DNA of 64,000 bases from Nocardioides sp. zg-1228 (GCF_017086465.1 NZ_CP070961.1:806001-870000); one strand, 5' to 3'. Numbered from the stretch's first letter, positions 9,253-18,101 are shown. Notes: generated by a model not told the origin, from the sequence alone. A program made the numbers and translations.

Positions 9253-10269
9253 GTGCTTATCGCTCAGCGCCCGACCCTCACGGAAGAGACCGTCGACGAG
9301 TTCCGCTCGCGTTTCGTCATCGAGCCCCTCGAGCCCGGCTTCGGCTACACCCTCGGCAACTCGCTTCGTCGTACGCTCCTCAGCTCCATCCCGGGTGCCT
9401 CGGTCACCAGCATCAAGGTCGACTCCGTCCTCCACGAGTTCTCGACGATCGAGGGCGTCACCGAGGACATGACCGAGATCATCCTCAACCTCAAGGGCAT
9501 CGTCGTCTCCTCCGAGCACGACGAGCCGGTCGTGATGTACCTGCGCAAGTCCGGCGCCGGTGACGTCACCGCCGCCGACATCACCCCGCCCGCCGGCGTC
9601 GAGGTGCACAACCCCGAGCTCAAGATCGCCACGCTGTCCGACAAGGGCAAGCTGGAGATGGAGCTCGTCGTCGAGCGCGGTCGCGGCTACGTCTCCGCCG
9701 TGCAGAACAAGGGCGCCGACAACGAGATCGGCCGCATGCCCGTCGACTCGATCTACAGCCCGGTGCTCAAGGTGACCTACAAGGTCGAGGCCACCCGTGT
9801 CGAGCAGCGCACCGACTTCGACAAGCTCGTCATCGACGTCGAGACCAAGCCGTCGATCCGTCCCCGCGACGCGATCGCCTCGGCCGGCAAGACCCTGGTG
9901 GAGCTCTTCGGCCTGGCCCGCGAGCTCAACGTCGAGGCCGAGGGCATCGACATCGGCCCGTCGCCGGTCGACGAGCAGCTCGCCGCCGACCTGGCCCTGC
10001 CGGTCGAGGACCTGCAGCTCACGGTCCGCAGCTACAACTGCCTCAAGCGCGAGGGCATCCACACCGTGGGTGAGCTCATCTCCCGCTCGGAGCAGGACCT
10101 GCTCGACATCCGCAACTTCGGTGCGAAGTCGATCGACGAGGTGAAGGCCAAGCTCGTCGAGATGGGTCTCTCGCTCAAGGACAGCGCGCCCGGCTTCGAC
10201 CCGCACGCCGCCCTCGCCGCCTACGGCGACGACGACGACGATGCCTTCATCGAGGACGAGCAGCTCTGA
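9253..10269 (+). CDS. rpoA: DNA-directed RNA polymerase alpha subunit
   Basis: The 338-residue protein has the alpha N-terminal dimerisation domain (about residues 1-230, with [12 protein letters not shown]) and the alpha C-terminal domain (about 255-320, with [14 protein letters not shown] and [11 protein letters not shown]) that contacts UP elements and activators. The GTG at 9253 is chosen because family members begin with LIAQRPTL and GGAAAGGA lies 9 nt upstream; a GTG at 9229 is in frame but would add eight atypical residues. The C-terminus ends in a short acidic tail. Hairpins flank the gene on both sides. Confidence 0.97.
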   Translation: MLIAQRPTLTEETVDEFRSRFVIEPLEPGFGYTLGNSLRRTLLSSIPGASVTSIKVDSVLHEFSTIEGVTEDMTEIILNLKGIVVSSEHDEPVVMYLRKSGAGDVTAADITPPAGVEVHNPELKIATLSDKGKLEMELVVERGRGYVSAVQNKGADNEIGRMPVDSIYSPVLKVTYKVEATRVEQRTDFDKLVIDVETKPSIRPRDAIASAGKTLVELFGLARELNVEAEGIDIGPSPVDEQLAADLALPVEDLQLTVRSYNCLKREGIHTVGELISRSEQDLLDIRNFGAKSIDEVKAKLVEMGLSLKDSAPGFDPHAALAAYGDDDDDAFIEDEQL

Positions 10270-10274
10270 CCTGC

Positions 10275-10326
10275 GGCCCCGGGCTCCCGGGGCCACCCAT
10301 CAAAACCGACCGGCGCGCGCCGGTCG
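10275..10326 (+). terminator. Two consecutive hairpins between rpoA and rplQ
   Basis: The first has 9-bp arms, GGCCCCGGG (10275-10283) and CCCGGGGCC (10286-10294). The second has 9-bp arms, CGACCGGCG (10307-10315... ) pairing with CGCCGGTCG (10318-10326). They are separated by an A-rich stretch. Because rplQ follows only 45 nt later, this looks like attenuation or RNA processing rather than full termination. Confidence 0.5.
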
Positions 10327-10370
10327 TCTACCCGGGTACCTGACACGGCCCGAGAGAAGGAAGGCACCAC

Positions 10371-10949
10371 ATGCCCAAGCCCAAGAAGGGCCCCCGCCTC
10401 GGCGGCAGCCCGGCCCACCAGCGCCTCATGCTCTCCAACCTGGCCACCGCCCTGTTCGAGCACGGCCGGATCACCACCACCGAGACCCGTGCGCGCCTGC
10501 TGCGCCCGGTCGCGGAGAAGCTGATCACCAAGGCCAAGCGGGGCGACCTGCACAACCGTCGCGAGGTCCTCAAGACCATCCGTGACAAGTCGGTCGTGCA
10601 CACCCTGTTCACCGAGATCGCGCCGACCTTCGCCGAGCGTCCCGGTGGCTACACCCGGATCACCAAGATCGGCCCCCGCAAGGGCGACAACGCTCCCATG
10701 GCGGTCATCGAGCTGGTGACCGAGGCCTACAGCCCCAAGGCTCCCTCGACCAAGAAGACCGAGGCTGCTGCCGCGCCGGCGCCCGCCGCCGACGCCGCTC
10801 CTGCCGAGGTCGAGGCCGAGGACGTCGACGGTCAGACCGAGGTCGTGGAGACCGAGGCTGCCGACGCCGAGACCGCCGAGGCGCAGGCCCAGGGCGACGC
10901 TGCGGAGGTCGAGGCCGACGAGGTCCCGGCCGACGACGCCAAGGCCTGA
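10371..10949 (+). CDS. rplQ: 50S ribosomal protein L17 with acidic extension
   Basis: Residues 1-122 form a complete L17 ([20 protein letters not shown], the [15 protein letters not shown] region near the end). About 70 further residues are almost only Ala, Glu, Asp, Val and Pro. L17 lies on the large subunit near the exit tunnel; acidic tails of this kind are common in actinobacterial L17 and probably disordered. GAAGGAAGG precedes the ATG. It is the last gene of the alpha operon. Confidence 0.97.
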   Translation: MPKPKKGPRLGGSPAHQRLMLSNLATALFEHGRITTTETRARLLRPVAEKLITKAKRGDLHNRREVLKTIRDKSVVHTLFTEIAPTFAERPGGYTRITKIGPRKGDNAPMAVIELVTEAYSPKAPSTKKTEAAAAPAPAADAAPAEVEAEDVDGQTEVVETEAADAETAEAQAQGDAAEVEADEVPADDAKA

Positions 10950-10962
10950 TCCACCGCTGATC

Positions 10963-11000
10963 GCGAGGCCCGCCACCCCACCGGGGTGGCGGGCCTTCGC
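10963..11000. terminator. Bidirectional terminator between rplQ and the reductase gene
   Basis: Arms 10963-10979 and 10983-11000 pair over 17 bp with one bulged A and the loop ACC. It lies between two converging genes, so it can serve both strands. Confidence 0.8.
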
Positions 11001-11019
11001 GCGTTCGCGGGCCCGTGGG

Positions 11020-11976
11020 TCAGAGGCGGGCGAGGACCTCGGCGGCGTCCAGGCTGCGCGGCTCGCCACCGGTGGCGACCAGGTGCCGGGTCGCGGCGAC
11101 CACCGACTCGTTGACGGGGGTCGGCAGCCCCAGGAGGCGTCCCTGGAGCACGATCTCGCCGGCGAGGTAGTCGATCTCGGAGTCGCCGGTGCCGCGGGCC
11201 AGGCTCTGCCAGGTGGACCCGCCGCGCCGCTCGAGGTCGGGTCGGCGCTGCAGGATCGTCCCGCGCCGCTGCCGGTCCTCCTCGGCGGAGGTGACGCTGA
11301 GCCCGGCCGCCTCGAGGACGCGCTCGCCCTCCGCCTGGGCCAGCTCGGCGAGCTCGTCGGCCGCCTCGCCCTCGGCGAACGACGCGTCGACACCGTTGCC
11401 GAGGTTCATCACCAGCTTGCGGCGCTTCCTCGCCATGATGTCGTCGCGCTCCTCCGACTCGATGCGCGCGGCGCGGAGGTCGGCGGCCACGGCGGCGGTG
11501 GTGGCGTCGGCGCCGCCCGGGAAGCGGCCGATGTCGAGGATCGCCGGGGTCGGGTGGCACGCCGCGACGACGACCCCGGGCTCGAGGTGGGTGGCGGGCA
11601 GCATCACGCACACCGCGTAGGTCCGGGCGAACAGCCTCAGGGCTGCGGTCTCGGTCGCGACGCCGTTGGTCGCGCAGACGACCGGGACGTCGTCGGGGGC
11701 GTGGGCGCGGAGGTCGGCGAGCGCCGTCGCGGCCTGGTGCGACTTCACCGCGAGCAGCACGACCGTGTCGTCGGTCCATGCGACGTCCGCGGCGGTGTCG
11801 GTCGCCGGGGCGTCGATCCGGTGGCGTCCGTCACCGGCGTCGAGCACCAGCCCGTCGCGGCCGATCGCCGCCAGGTGGGCTCCTCGCGCCACCAGCGTGA
11901 CGTGGTGCCCGGCCAGGTGGAGGTGGGCCCCGACGACCCCGCCGACGGCGCCCGCGCCGTACACCACGTATCGCAT
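11020..11976 (-). CDS. Ketopantoate reductase family (ApbA/PanE) protein
   Basis: The 318-residue protein begins with a nucleotide-binding motif, YGAGAVGGVVGAHL, and has the ApbA C-terminal helical domain from about residue 185, including KLVMNLGN. Family members reduce 2-dehydropantoate to pantoate with NADPH in CoA synthesis, but many paralogues act on other oxoacids. The gene is not beside other pantothenate genes, so the substrate is uncertain. TAGGGT lies 6 nt upstream of the ATG, suggesting a leaderless transcript. Confidence 0.8.
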   Translation of the reverse strand: MRYVVYGAGAVGGVVGAHLHLAGHHVTLVARGAHLAAIGRDGLVLDAGDGRHRIDAPATDTAADVAWTDDTVVLLAVKSHQAATALADLRAHAPDDVPVVCATNGVATETAALRLFARTYAVCVMLPATHLEPGVVVAACHPTPAILDIGRFPGGADATTAAVAADLRAARIESEERDDIMARKRRKLVMNLGNGVDASFAEGEAADELAELAQAEGERVLEAAGLSVTSAEEDRQRRGTILQRRPDLERRGGSTWQSLARGTGDSEIDYLAGEIVLQGRLLGLPTPVNESVVAATRHLVATGGEPRSLDAAEVLARL

Positions 11977-12006
11977 GCCACGACCCTACGGAGGGCCGGC
12001 GCGGCG

Positions 12007-12573
12007 TCAGGCGGGGGGCCGCCAGGCGGGATCGCGTCCGACGAAGGCCATCAACCGGTCGGCGGCGGGCGCGTCGTCGGCCACCGGGACCGCGGGACCG
12101 TAGTGGCCCGAGTCGCGCAGCAGCTGCTCGATCGGGCGCATCCCCTCCAGCAGCCGGGTGGCGTGCACCGCGTCGAGGCCCGGCTCCTGGCCGGTGGCGA
12201 GGGCCAGGTCCCACGCGTGCATGAACACGTCGCTGGTGTAGAACCGGTCGACCACGTCGGCCAGCCGGTCGGTGCCGGCGTGGGGATGGCTGAAGGTCTC
12301 CTCGCCGCGCTGCTCCACCAGGGCCTGCACGGCCGAGGCGTGGTGCCGCCACGCGGCGACCGGGTCGTCGGACGCCGACGGGCCGGGCGCGAGCTCGACT
12401 CCACCGGCGGCCAGGAAGTGCGGGAACCACTCGACGAGGTGCGCCACCACGTCACGGGCGGTCCACCCGTCGACCGGGGCCGGCGCCGACCAGTCGGTGG
12501 TGTGCGCCACCAGCCGGCCGAAGCCGTCGGCGACCGCCGCGTGCCGCTCGGCGGGCGCCTCGGGCAGCGGCAT
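12007..12573 (-). CDS. TIGR03086-type DinB-like/mycothiol-dependent maleylpyruvate isomerase-like protein
   Basis: The 188-residue protein has the opening of the maleylpyruvate-isomerase N-terminal/TIGR03086 family: a helix with ADGFGRLV, then WTARDVVAHLVEW with the conserved His, and later FYTSDVFMHAWDLALATG. These proteins form DinB-like four-helix bundles that bind a metal through His residues. Its start overlaps the stop of the SRPBCC gene (ATGA around 12573), making it the third gene of the ArsR operon. Its substrate is unknown. Confidence 0.8.
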   Translation of the reverse strand: MPLPEAPAERHAAVADGFGRLVAHTTDWSAPAPVDGWTARDVVAHLVEWFPHFLAAGGVELAPGPSASDDPVAAWRHHASAVQALVEQRGEETFSHPHAGTDRLADVVDRFYTSDVFMHAWDLALATGQEPGLDAVHATRLLEGMRPIEQLLRDSGHYGPAVPVADDAPAADRLMAFVGRDPAWRPPA

Positions 12574-13094
12574 CAGAGCGCGCCCTCGGCGAGCATCCGG
12601 TCGATGGCGGCGTAGCCGTCCTTGACGCCGACCTCCATGCCGCTGCGCAGCCAGCCGTCGCGGTCCTCGAACGAGTCGCACAGGCTGAGCGCGTGCAGCC
12701 GGGTGCGCCCGTCGCCGAGGTCCTCGAACGTCATCGTCTCGAGGGAGACGGCGTCGGGCATCCCCTCCCACGTGAACGTCTGCACGATCCGGTCCTCGCG
12801 CACGGTGTGGAAGCACCCGCGGAACGACGTCTCGAACTCCTCGCGACCGTCGCTGCCGCTCGCGGTGTAGCTCCAGCTGCCGCCGTCGCGGGCGTCCCAG
12901 TGGGTGATGTCGGCGCCCACGTCGGTGGGGCCGATCCACTGTGCGTAGAGGTCGGGGTCGGTGTGGGCGCGGAACAGCTGGGCCGGCGTGGCGTCGAAGT
13001 CGCGCCAGATGTGGATGGCGGGGACCTTCTCGTCGGCCTCGATGACGGCCTCGGGGTAGCGGGTGGAGGCGTCGGGGCTCTGCGTGCTGGTCAT
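12573..13094 (-). CDS. SRPBCC (AHSA1-like) family protein
   Basis: The 173-residue protein has the START/AHSA1 pattern: IHIWRDFDATPAQLFRAHTDPDLYAQWIGP near the start and a C-terminal helix with DGWLRSGMEVGVKDGYAAIDRML. The fold encloses a hydrophobic cavity for small ligands. It overlaps the ArsR-type regulator by ATGA and the next gene likewise. This ArsR-SRPBCC pairing is widespread in actinobacteria, but its ligand and function are not established. Confidence 0.88.
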   Translation of the reverse strand: MTSTQSPDASTRYPEAVIEADEKVPAIHIWRDFDATPAQLFRAHTDPDLYAQWIGPTDVGADITHWDARDGGSWSYTASGSDGREEFETSFRGCFHTVREDRIVQTFTWEGMPDAVSLETMTFEDLGDGRTRLHALSLCDSFEDRDGWLRSGMEVGVKDGYAAIDRMLAEGAL

Positions 13095-13465
13095 GATGCG
13101 GTTCCTTCCTGCGGGGTGGTGGTGGTGCCGGGTGCGGAGCCGTCGTCGTCCTGCATGCGGGCGAGCACGGCGTCGAGGCGTGCGAAGCGCTCCTCGGCCC
13201 GGCGTCGGTAGCGCTCGATCCACTTCGTCATGAGGTCGAACACCTCGGCTTCCAGGTGCACGGGACGTCGCTGCGCCTCCCGGGTCCGCGTCACCAGGCC
13301 GGCGTCCTCGAGCACCTTCACGTGCTTGGAGACGGCCTGGAGGCTCACGTCGTAGGGCGCGGCCAGGTCGTTGACGGTGTGGTCGCCCTCGGTCAGGCGG
13401 GCCACCATGTCACGGCGGGTCGGGTCGGCCAGGGCGGCGAAGACCCGGGAGAGCTGGTCGGTCAC
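13091..13465 (-). CDS. ArsR-family winged-helix repressor
   Basis: The 124-residue protein has an ArsR winged helix: FAALADPTRRDMVARL, then NDLAAPYDVSLQAVSKHVKVLEDAGLV as the recognition helix region. No metal-binding ELCVCDL-type motif is present, so the signal is not obviously a metal. The GTG at 13465 is chosen because GAGGAAGG lies just upstream; longer versions would read through the operator. It probably represses its own operon through the palindromes at 13476-13493 and 13522-13537. Confidence 0.9.
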   Translation of the reverse strand: MTDQLSRVFAALADPTRRDMVARLTEGDHTVNDLAAPYDVSLQAVSKHVKVLEDAGLVTRTREAQRRPVHLEAEVFDLMTKWIERYRRRAEERFARLDAVLARMQDDDGSAPGTTTTPQEGTAS

Positions 13466-13475
13466 GAGCACCTTC

Positions 13476-13537
13476 CTCAACTGATTGGTTGAGTAGACGG
13501 TAGGAGCCATGGCCGGCCTTGTCAACCATGTGGTTGA
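13476..13537 (-). promoter_or_regulatory. ArsR operon promoter with two palindromic operators
   Basis: On the minus strand, TTGACA (13520-13525) and TACCGT (13497-13502) are separated by exactly 17 bp. CTCAAC-N6-GTTGAG (13476-13493) overlaps the expected transcription start and leader. TCAACC-N4-GGTTGA (13522-13537) overlaps the -35. The shared half-site is GGTTGA/TCAACC. The centres lie 45 bp apart, about four helical turns, which fits two dimers on one face of the DNA. Confidence 0.75.
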
Positions 13538-13589
13538 ACAAAGGTGGGCGGCGCGAGTGGGCGGGCGGACGGCGCCTAGGATCGCTCCC

Positions 13590-14426
13590 GTGCGCCTGCG
13601 GATCGACTGTGCCTACGACGGGGCGGACTTCTCCGGCTGGGCGGCCCAGCCGGAGCGCCGCACGGTCCAGGGCACCCTCGAGGCGGCGCTCGCCACCGCG
13701 CTGCGGGTGCCGGAGGTGCGGGTGACGGTGGCCGGGCGCACCGATGCGGGCGTGCACGCGCGCGGGCAGGTGGCCCACGTCGACGTCGACCCCGACGTCG
13801 TGGCCGTCTCGGCGGGCCGCTCGAGCGACCCGCCGCCGGCCGCCCTCGCGCGCCGCGTCGACGGCATCCTGCCCCCCGACCTGCGCGTGCGCCGGATCAG
13901 CGAGGCGCCGGCCGGCTTCGACGCGCGGTTCTCCGCGACCTGGCGCCGCTACGCCTACCGCATCGCCGACGCGCAGGAGCTCGCCGACCCGCTGGTGCGC
14001 GGCCACGTCCTGGACTGGGGCCGGCGTCTCGACCTCGACGCGATGAACGAGGCCTCCCGGCCGCTGGTGGGGCTGCACGACTTCGCCTCCTTCTGCAAGC
14101 AGCGCGAGGGAGCGACGACCGTGCGCACGCTGCTCGACCTCGACTGGCGGCGCGACGAGGCCGGCCGGGCGGTCGGCACGGTCCGCGCCGACGCGTTCTG
14201 CCACAACATGGTCCGCGCCCTCGTCGGCTGCCTGATCGCCGTCGGCGAGGGCCGCATGCCGACCGGCTGGCCGGCCGAGGTGATGGCCGGGCGGCGCCGC
14301 GACCAGGGCGTACGCGTGGTGCACGCCCACGGCCTCACGCTGGAACAGGTCGGCTACCCCGACGACGACGAGCTGGCCGCGCAGGCCGAGCGAGCCCGAG
14401 CCCGACGAGAGGCGATCGATGCCTGA
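13590..14426 (+). CDS. truA: tRNA pseudouridine(38-40) synthase TruA
   Basis: The 278-residue protein converts uridines 38-40 of the tRNA anticodon arm to pseudouridine. The catalytic Asp lies in [15 protein letters not shown], and YDGADFSGW is near the start. The GTG at 13590 fits the family N-terminus and follows TAGGAT by 7 nt, so the mRNA is probably leaderless. In many actinobacteria truA directly follows rplQ; here about 2.6 kb of minus-strand genes intervene. Confidence 0.95.
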   Translation: MRLRIDCAYDGADFSGWAAQPERRTVQGTLEAALATALRVPEVRVTVAGRTDAGVHARGQVAHVDVDPDVVAVSAGRSSDPPPAALARRVDGILPPDLRVRRISEAPAGFDARFSATWRRYAYRIADAQELADPLVRGHVLDWGRRLDLDAMNEASRPLVGLHDFASFCKQREGATTVRTLLDLDWRRDEAGRAVGTVRADAFCHNMVRALVGCLIAVGEGRMPTGWPAEVMAGRRRDQGVRVVHAHGLTLEQVGYPDDDELAAQAERARARREAIDA

Positions 14427-15015
14427 GCACTACTTCTCCGCCGACCCCAGCGTCCCCTTCGAGCGGGAGAGCTTCACCGCCGAGCTGTGGGGCAGCACGC
14501 TGACCTTCGACACCGGGTCGGGGGTGTTCAGCAAGGGTCACCTCGACCACGCCACGGCCGTGCTCTTCAAGGAGCTCGCGCCGCCGGTGCAGGGGCAGTT
14601 CCTCGACCTGGGATGCGGCTACGGCGTCATCGGGCTGGCGATCGCCAAGGCGGTGCCCCTGGCCAACGTGACCGGCGTCGACGTCAACGAGCGGGCCCTG
14701 CTGCTGGCCAACGACAACGCACGTGCCGCCGGCCTCGACTCCCGCTTCGTCGCCTGCCTGCCCGAGCAGGTGCCCGGCAACCAGGTCTTCGACGAGATCT
14801 GGTCCAACCCGCCGATCCGCATCGGCAAGGAGGCCCTGCACGAGCTGCTGCTGACGTGGCTGCCGCGCCTGGCCCCGGGCGGTCGGATGGTGATGGTGGT
14901 GGGCAAGAACCTCGGCGCCGACTCGCTCCAGCGGTGGCTCACCGAGCGCGGCTGGCCGACCGAGCGCCTGGCGAGCAGCAAGGGCTTCCGGGTGCTGGAG
15001 ACGCGCCGCGCCTAG
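14419..15015 (+). CDS. RsmC-like class I SAM-dependent methyltransferase
   Basis: The 198-residue protein has an MTS (small methyltransferase) domain with motif [15 protein letters not shown], the acidic loop VDVNERAL, and the N6/N2-methyltransferase signature NPP (SNPPIRIG). NPP motifs are typical of RsmC/PrmC-type enzymes that modify rRNA guanines or glutamines, so a ribosome-related substrate is likely but unproven. Its start lies within truA (8-bp overlap), indicating coupling. Confidence 0.85.
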   Translation: MPEHYFSADPSVPFERESFTAELWGSTLTFDTGSGVFSKGHLDHATAVLFKELAPPVQGQFLDLGCGYGVIGLAIAKAVPLANVTGVDVNERALLLANDNARAAGLDSRFVACLPEQVPGNQVFDEIWSNPPIRIGKEALHELLLTWLPRLAPGGRMVMVVGKNLGADSLQRWLTERGWPTERLASSKGFRVLETRRA

Positions 15016-15932
15016 GGCCTCGCGTCGAGGAACATCTTGAGCCGGGTGCGGGTGCTGCCGGGGTCCTGCGGCAGCGCCCCGTTGATCGCGCGGCACACCC
15101 AGCCCAGGCGCATCGCCAGCGCCGCCGCGTCGCGGAGGTCGGTCCGGCCGTAGTGCTCCTCGTAGGGACGCAGGTAGGCCGCCAGGTGGGGCTCGAGGTC
15201 CTCGGAGCCCGCCTCGTCGTCGACGCCCCAGGCGATGACGCCCTCCAGCGTCACCGACAGCGTGAAGAACGGGTGCGAGACGCAGGCGTCACCCCAGTCG
15301 AGCACCTGGTGCACGCCGTCGCCGAGGAACACCTGGCCGTCGTGGAGGTCGTCGTGCTGCACCGTCTCGCGGATGCCGTGGGCCGCGAGTCGGTCGCAGA
15401 GCTCGGCGATCAGCGAGGCGTCCGGCAGGCGAGGGTCGGCACCGTCGAGCCCGGCCAGCAGGTCGGCGTACGCCGCGGGCAGCGTGTGGAGCCGCCGGTC
15501 GGGCAGGCCCAGGGCGAGCAGGGTGTCGACCTCGTCCTCGCAGGCGAGCTGGACCCGGGCGTAGGCGTCGAGCACGTCGTGCCAGCGGTCGAGGGACCGC
15601 TCCAGGGGCACCACCTCGCGCAACCGCGGGCCTGCGTCGGCCAGCAGCATCCAGCCCGTGCCGGGGTCGCTCGCGAGCGGGGCCGGCACCCGGCCCGCGG
15701 ATCGCGCCGCGACGACGCCGGTGACGGCGGCCTCGTGCCGCATCGTGTCGTCGTTGGCCTTGAACCACACCTGCCCCGCGCCGGTCGTGACCCGCAGGAC
15801 CGTCGACCAGTCGGTGACGTGGGTCTGCTCGATGCCCACGACCGGCGCGGTCGTGTCGAGCTGCTCGTGGATCCACGCGTGGGCGGCGTCGAGGAAGGCG
15901 GGGTCGCGCCACCGGTCGGCGAGCTGGCTCAT
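15012..15932 (-). CDS. Aminoglycoside phosphotransferase (APH)-fold kinase
   Basis: The 306-residue protein has the APH/choline-kinase fold: a catalytic loop HDDLHDGQVF with a distal LDWGDA metal-binding motif. An upstream VWFKAND fits the ATP-binding lysine. Such proteins phosphorylate small alcohols, sugars, antibiotics or lipids; substrate cannot be predicted. An alternative ATG lies three codons upstream (15941). It converges on the methyltransferase gene and shares the tetramer CTAG with its stop codon. Confidence 0.8.
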   Translation of the reverse strand: MSQLADRWRDPAFLDAAHAWIHEQLDTTAPVVGIEQTHVTDWSTVLRVTTGAGQVWFKANDDTMRHEAAVTGVVAARSAGRVPAPLASDPGTGWMLLADAGPRLREVVPLERSLDRWHDVLDAYARVQLACEDEVDTLLALGLPDRRLHTLPAAYADLLAGLDGADPRLPDASLIAELCDRLAAHGIRETVQHDDLHDGQVFLGDGVHQVLDWGDACVSHPFFTLSVTLEGVIAWGVDDEAGSEDLEPHLAAYLRPYEEHYGRTDLRDAAALAMRLGWVCRAINGALPQDPGSTRTRLKMFLDARP

Positions 15933-15984
15933 GCCCGGCATTCCACCGCGCGGCGGCGCATCGGGCAACGGGATGAGGCGGCCG

Positions 15985-16698
15985 TCAGGCCGGCCGGGTC
16001 GCGACCAGCACGCCGATCTTGTCGATGCGGTGCTCGGGGTTGTCGAACTCGTCGGCCCAGTAGTTGCCCGCGGCGTGGTCCTCGGGCGTCGCGCAGGTGG
16101 ACAGGGTGAGCATCGGCTGCGTCGCCGCCTCGCCCGGCCGCCCGGGCACCTCGGCACGCTGCGCGCGGAGGGACGCGGGCTGGCGGAACGACGTCCAGCG
16201 GGTCCGGCGCACCTCGTAGACGAAGACGGTGTCGCCGGTGCGCACCAGGATCCGGTCGCCCCTCCTGAGCGACGGCGAGTCGCGCAGGGGAGCGGCGCCG
16301 GTGAGCCGGTGCCCGGTGACGAGGTAGTTGCCGACCTCGCCGGGACCGGTGCCGCCGCGCGGCCCGCGCGGGGAGGCCATCTCGCCGGCGTTCTGCAGCG
16401 CGGTGCCGGGGCCGTCGTCGGGGGTGCCCCGGTAGCGCACGACGGGGAAGTCGCGCAGGCCGATGGCCGGGATCGTGACGAAGGAGCGACGCGGCTCCGG
16501 CACCGACTCCTCGACCTCCGGCTCAGCGGTGGGCTCGGTGGTGGGCTCGGTGGTGGGCGCCGGCCCCGGCGCGCTCGTCGCGGGCCGCTGCGCCGGCGCC
16601 TCGGCCGGCCCGCCGCCGCGGCGCGGGCCCTCGGCGGCGCATCCCGAGACCGTCGCGACGAGGGCGGCGGCGAGGAGGGCGAGGCGGCATCCCGGCAC
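15985..16698 (-). CDS. Sortase domain protein with lipobox (class E-like)
   Basis: The 237-residue product has a signal peptide ending in VSGC, so Cys20 is a likely lipidation site, then a Pro/Thr/Glu linker (about 25-68) and a sortase domain. The catalytic residues are visible: His130 in VTGHRLT, Cys202 in TLSTC and Arg224 in EHRIDKIG. Sortases transpeptidate surface proteins at LPXTG-like signals, but no substrate or pilin gene occurs here. Most class E sortases have a transmembrane anchor, so a lipid anchor is unusual. The start is a GTG with TACGGT 6 nt upstream. Confidence 0.83.
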   Translation of the reverse strand: MPGCRLALLAAALVATVSGCAAEGPRRGGGPAEAPAQRPATSAPGPAPTTEPTTEPTAEPEVEESVPEPRRSFVTIPAIGLRDFPVVRYRGTPDDGPGTALQNAGEMASPRGPRGGTGPGEVGNYLVTGHRLTGAAPLRDSPSLRRGDRILVRTGDTVFVYEVRRTRWTSFRQPASLRAQRAEVPGRPGEAATQPMLTLSTCATPEDHAAGNYWADEFDNPEHRIDKIGVLVATRPA

Positions 16699-16728
16699 CC
16701 GTCCACCGTACGCAGCGGGTGGTCGGCC

Positions 16729-18003
16729 TCACCCGAGGCGGACCGGCAGCTCCTCCACCCCGTGGACGATGGCGAGCTCGCTGAACCGCAGGTCACGCGG
16801 GTCGCAGGCCAGCGCGAGGTCGGGGAAGCGCCTCGCCAGCGCGACCAGGGCGGTGCGCAGCTCGATGCGCGCCAGCTCCGCACCGACGCAGCGGTGCACG
16901 CCGTGGCCGAACGCGAGGGTGCCGGCCGCGGCGGTGGTGGGGTCGAAGCGGGCGGGGTCGACGTGCCGCGCCGGGTCGCGGCCGGCGCCGGTCAGCGAGA
17001 CGATGACGATGTCGCCGGCTCGCACGACCTGCTCGCCGACCCGCACCTCGTGCCGGGCCACCCGCGGGAACGCGACCTGCACCGGGCACACGAAGCGGAG
17101 CAGCTCCTCCACGACGCGGTCGACCTCGCCGCGCTCGCCGCGCTGCAGCGTCGCCCAGGCGTCCGGGTGCTGGAGCAGCACCCACGTGCCGAGGGACAGC
17201 ATGCTCGCGCTGGTCTCGTAGCCGCCGAGGAACACCCCGTCGGCCAGCCCGCCCAGCTCGACGTCGTCGAAGTCGGCGCCGTGGTCGGCGACCATCCGGG
17301 CGAGGAGGCCGTCGGGCACGTGGGGCGAGCGGCGCTCGGCGGCGACCAGGTCGATGAGGAACTGCCGGGTGCCCGCGGCGGTGTCGAAGATCCCGGCGCC
17401 GCCGTCTCGGAGGTCGAAGCGCGCGGCGCCGCGGTGGCGGAACTCGTCGCGGTCCACCTCCGGCATCCCGAGCAGGTCGCAGATGACGCCGAAGGGGACC
17501 GCGAAGCCGAAGCGGGCGACCAGGTCGACCTCGGGGCCGTGGGCGGCCATGTCGTCGAGCGCGGCCTCGACGACCCGGTCGACGTCGTCCTGGAGGTCGG
17601 CGAGGCGGCGCCGGGTGAAGTAGGGCGTCAGCACGTGCCGCAGGCGCTCGTGGTCGGGGGAGTCGGTCATGCCGAGCCCGCCGATGCGCTCGGCGGGGGC
17701 GTCGCGGTCCTGGCGGCCGATGAGTCCGCGCACGTCGTTGGCGAACGTCACGGAGTCGGCCAGCACCTCCCGCGCGACGTCGTAGCCCGTGACCAGCCAG
17801 ACGCGCGTGCCGAGCAGGCTGGCCAGGCGGACGACGTCGCCGCGCGCCCGGCTCTCCTCGAGCCGCGGGACCGGCTGGACGCCGTGCCGCTCCAGGGGGA
17901 AGCGCACCCGGGCGGGCACCCGGCGGGCCGACGACAGCGCGAACCGGAGGGCGGTGGTGCGCAGCCGGGGAGCCGGCCGGGGCGGTGACAACGAGGGGGC
18001 CAT
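16729..18003 (-). CDS. Cytochrome P450
   Basis: The 424-residue protein has all P450 landmarks: an I-helix motif GGYET, the ExxR motif in EELLRF, and the heme loop FGHGVHRCVGAELA with the axial cysteine. Bacterial class I P450s need a ferredoxin and reductase; none is encoded beside it. The ATG at 18003 gives a normal length; an ORF extension upstream would lie in the divergent promoter region. Substrate unknown. Confidence 0.92.
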   Translation of the reverse strand: MAPSLSPPRPAPRLRTTALRFALSSARRVPARVRFPLERHGVQPVPRLEESRARGDVVRLASLLGTRVWLVTGYDVAREVLADSVTFANDVRGLIGRQDRDAPAERIGGLGMTDSPDHERLRHVLTPYFTRRRLADLQDDVDRVVEAALDDMAAHGPEVDLVARFGFAVPFGVICDLLGMPEVDRDEFRHRGAARFDLRDGGAGIFDTAAGTRQFLIDLVAAERRSPHVPDGLLARMVADHGADFDDVELGGLADGVFLGGYETSASMLSLGTWVLLQHPDAWATLQRGERGEVDRVVEELLRFVCPVQVAFPRVARHEVRVGEQVVRAGDIVIVSLTGAGRDPARHVDPARFDPTTAAAGTLAFGHGVHRCVGAELARIELRTALVALARRFPDLALACDPRDLRFSELAIVHGVEELPVRLG

Positions 18004-18101
18004 GGGTCCAGTCCACACTGTTTGGCGCTCCACTGCCATCCGGCATGTCCCCGAGGCGTCCCGGGGCACCCCCGGGTGACCGCACCGGGCAGGATGGGGC
18101 C

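Noticed and set aside
15012..15932. Aminoglycoside resistance gene
   Set aside because: The APH fold is shared by many kinases with other substrates; no specific resistance motif is visible.
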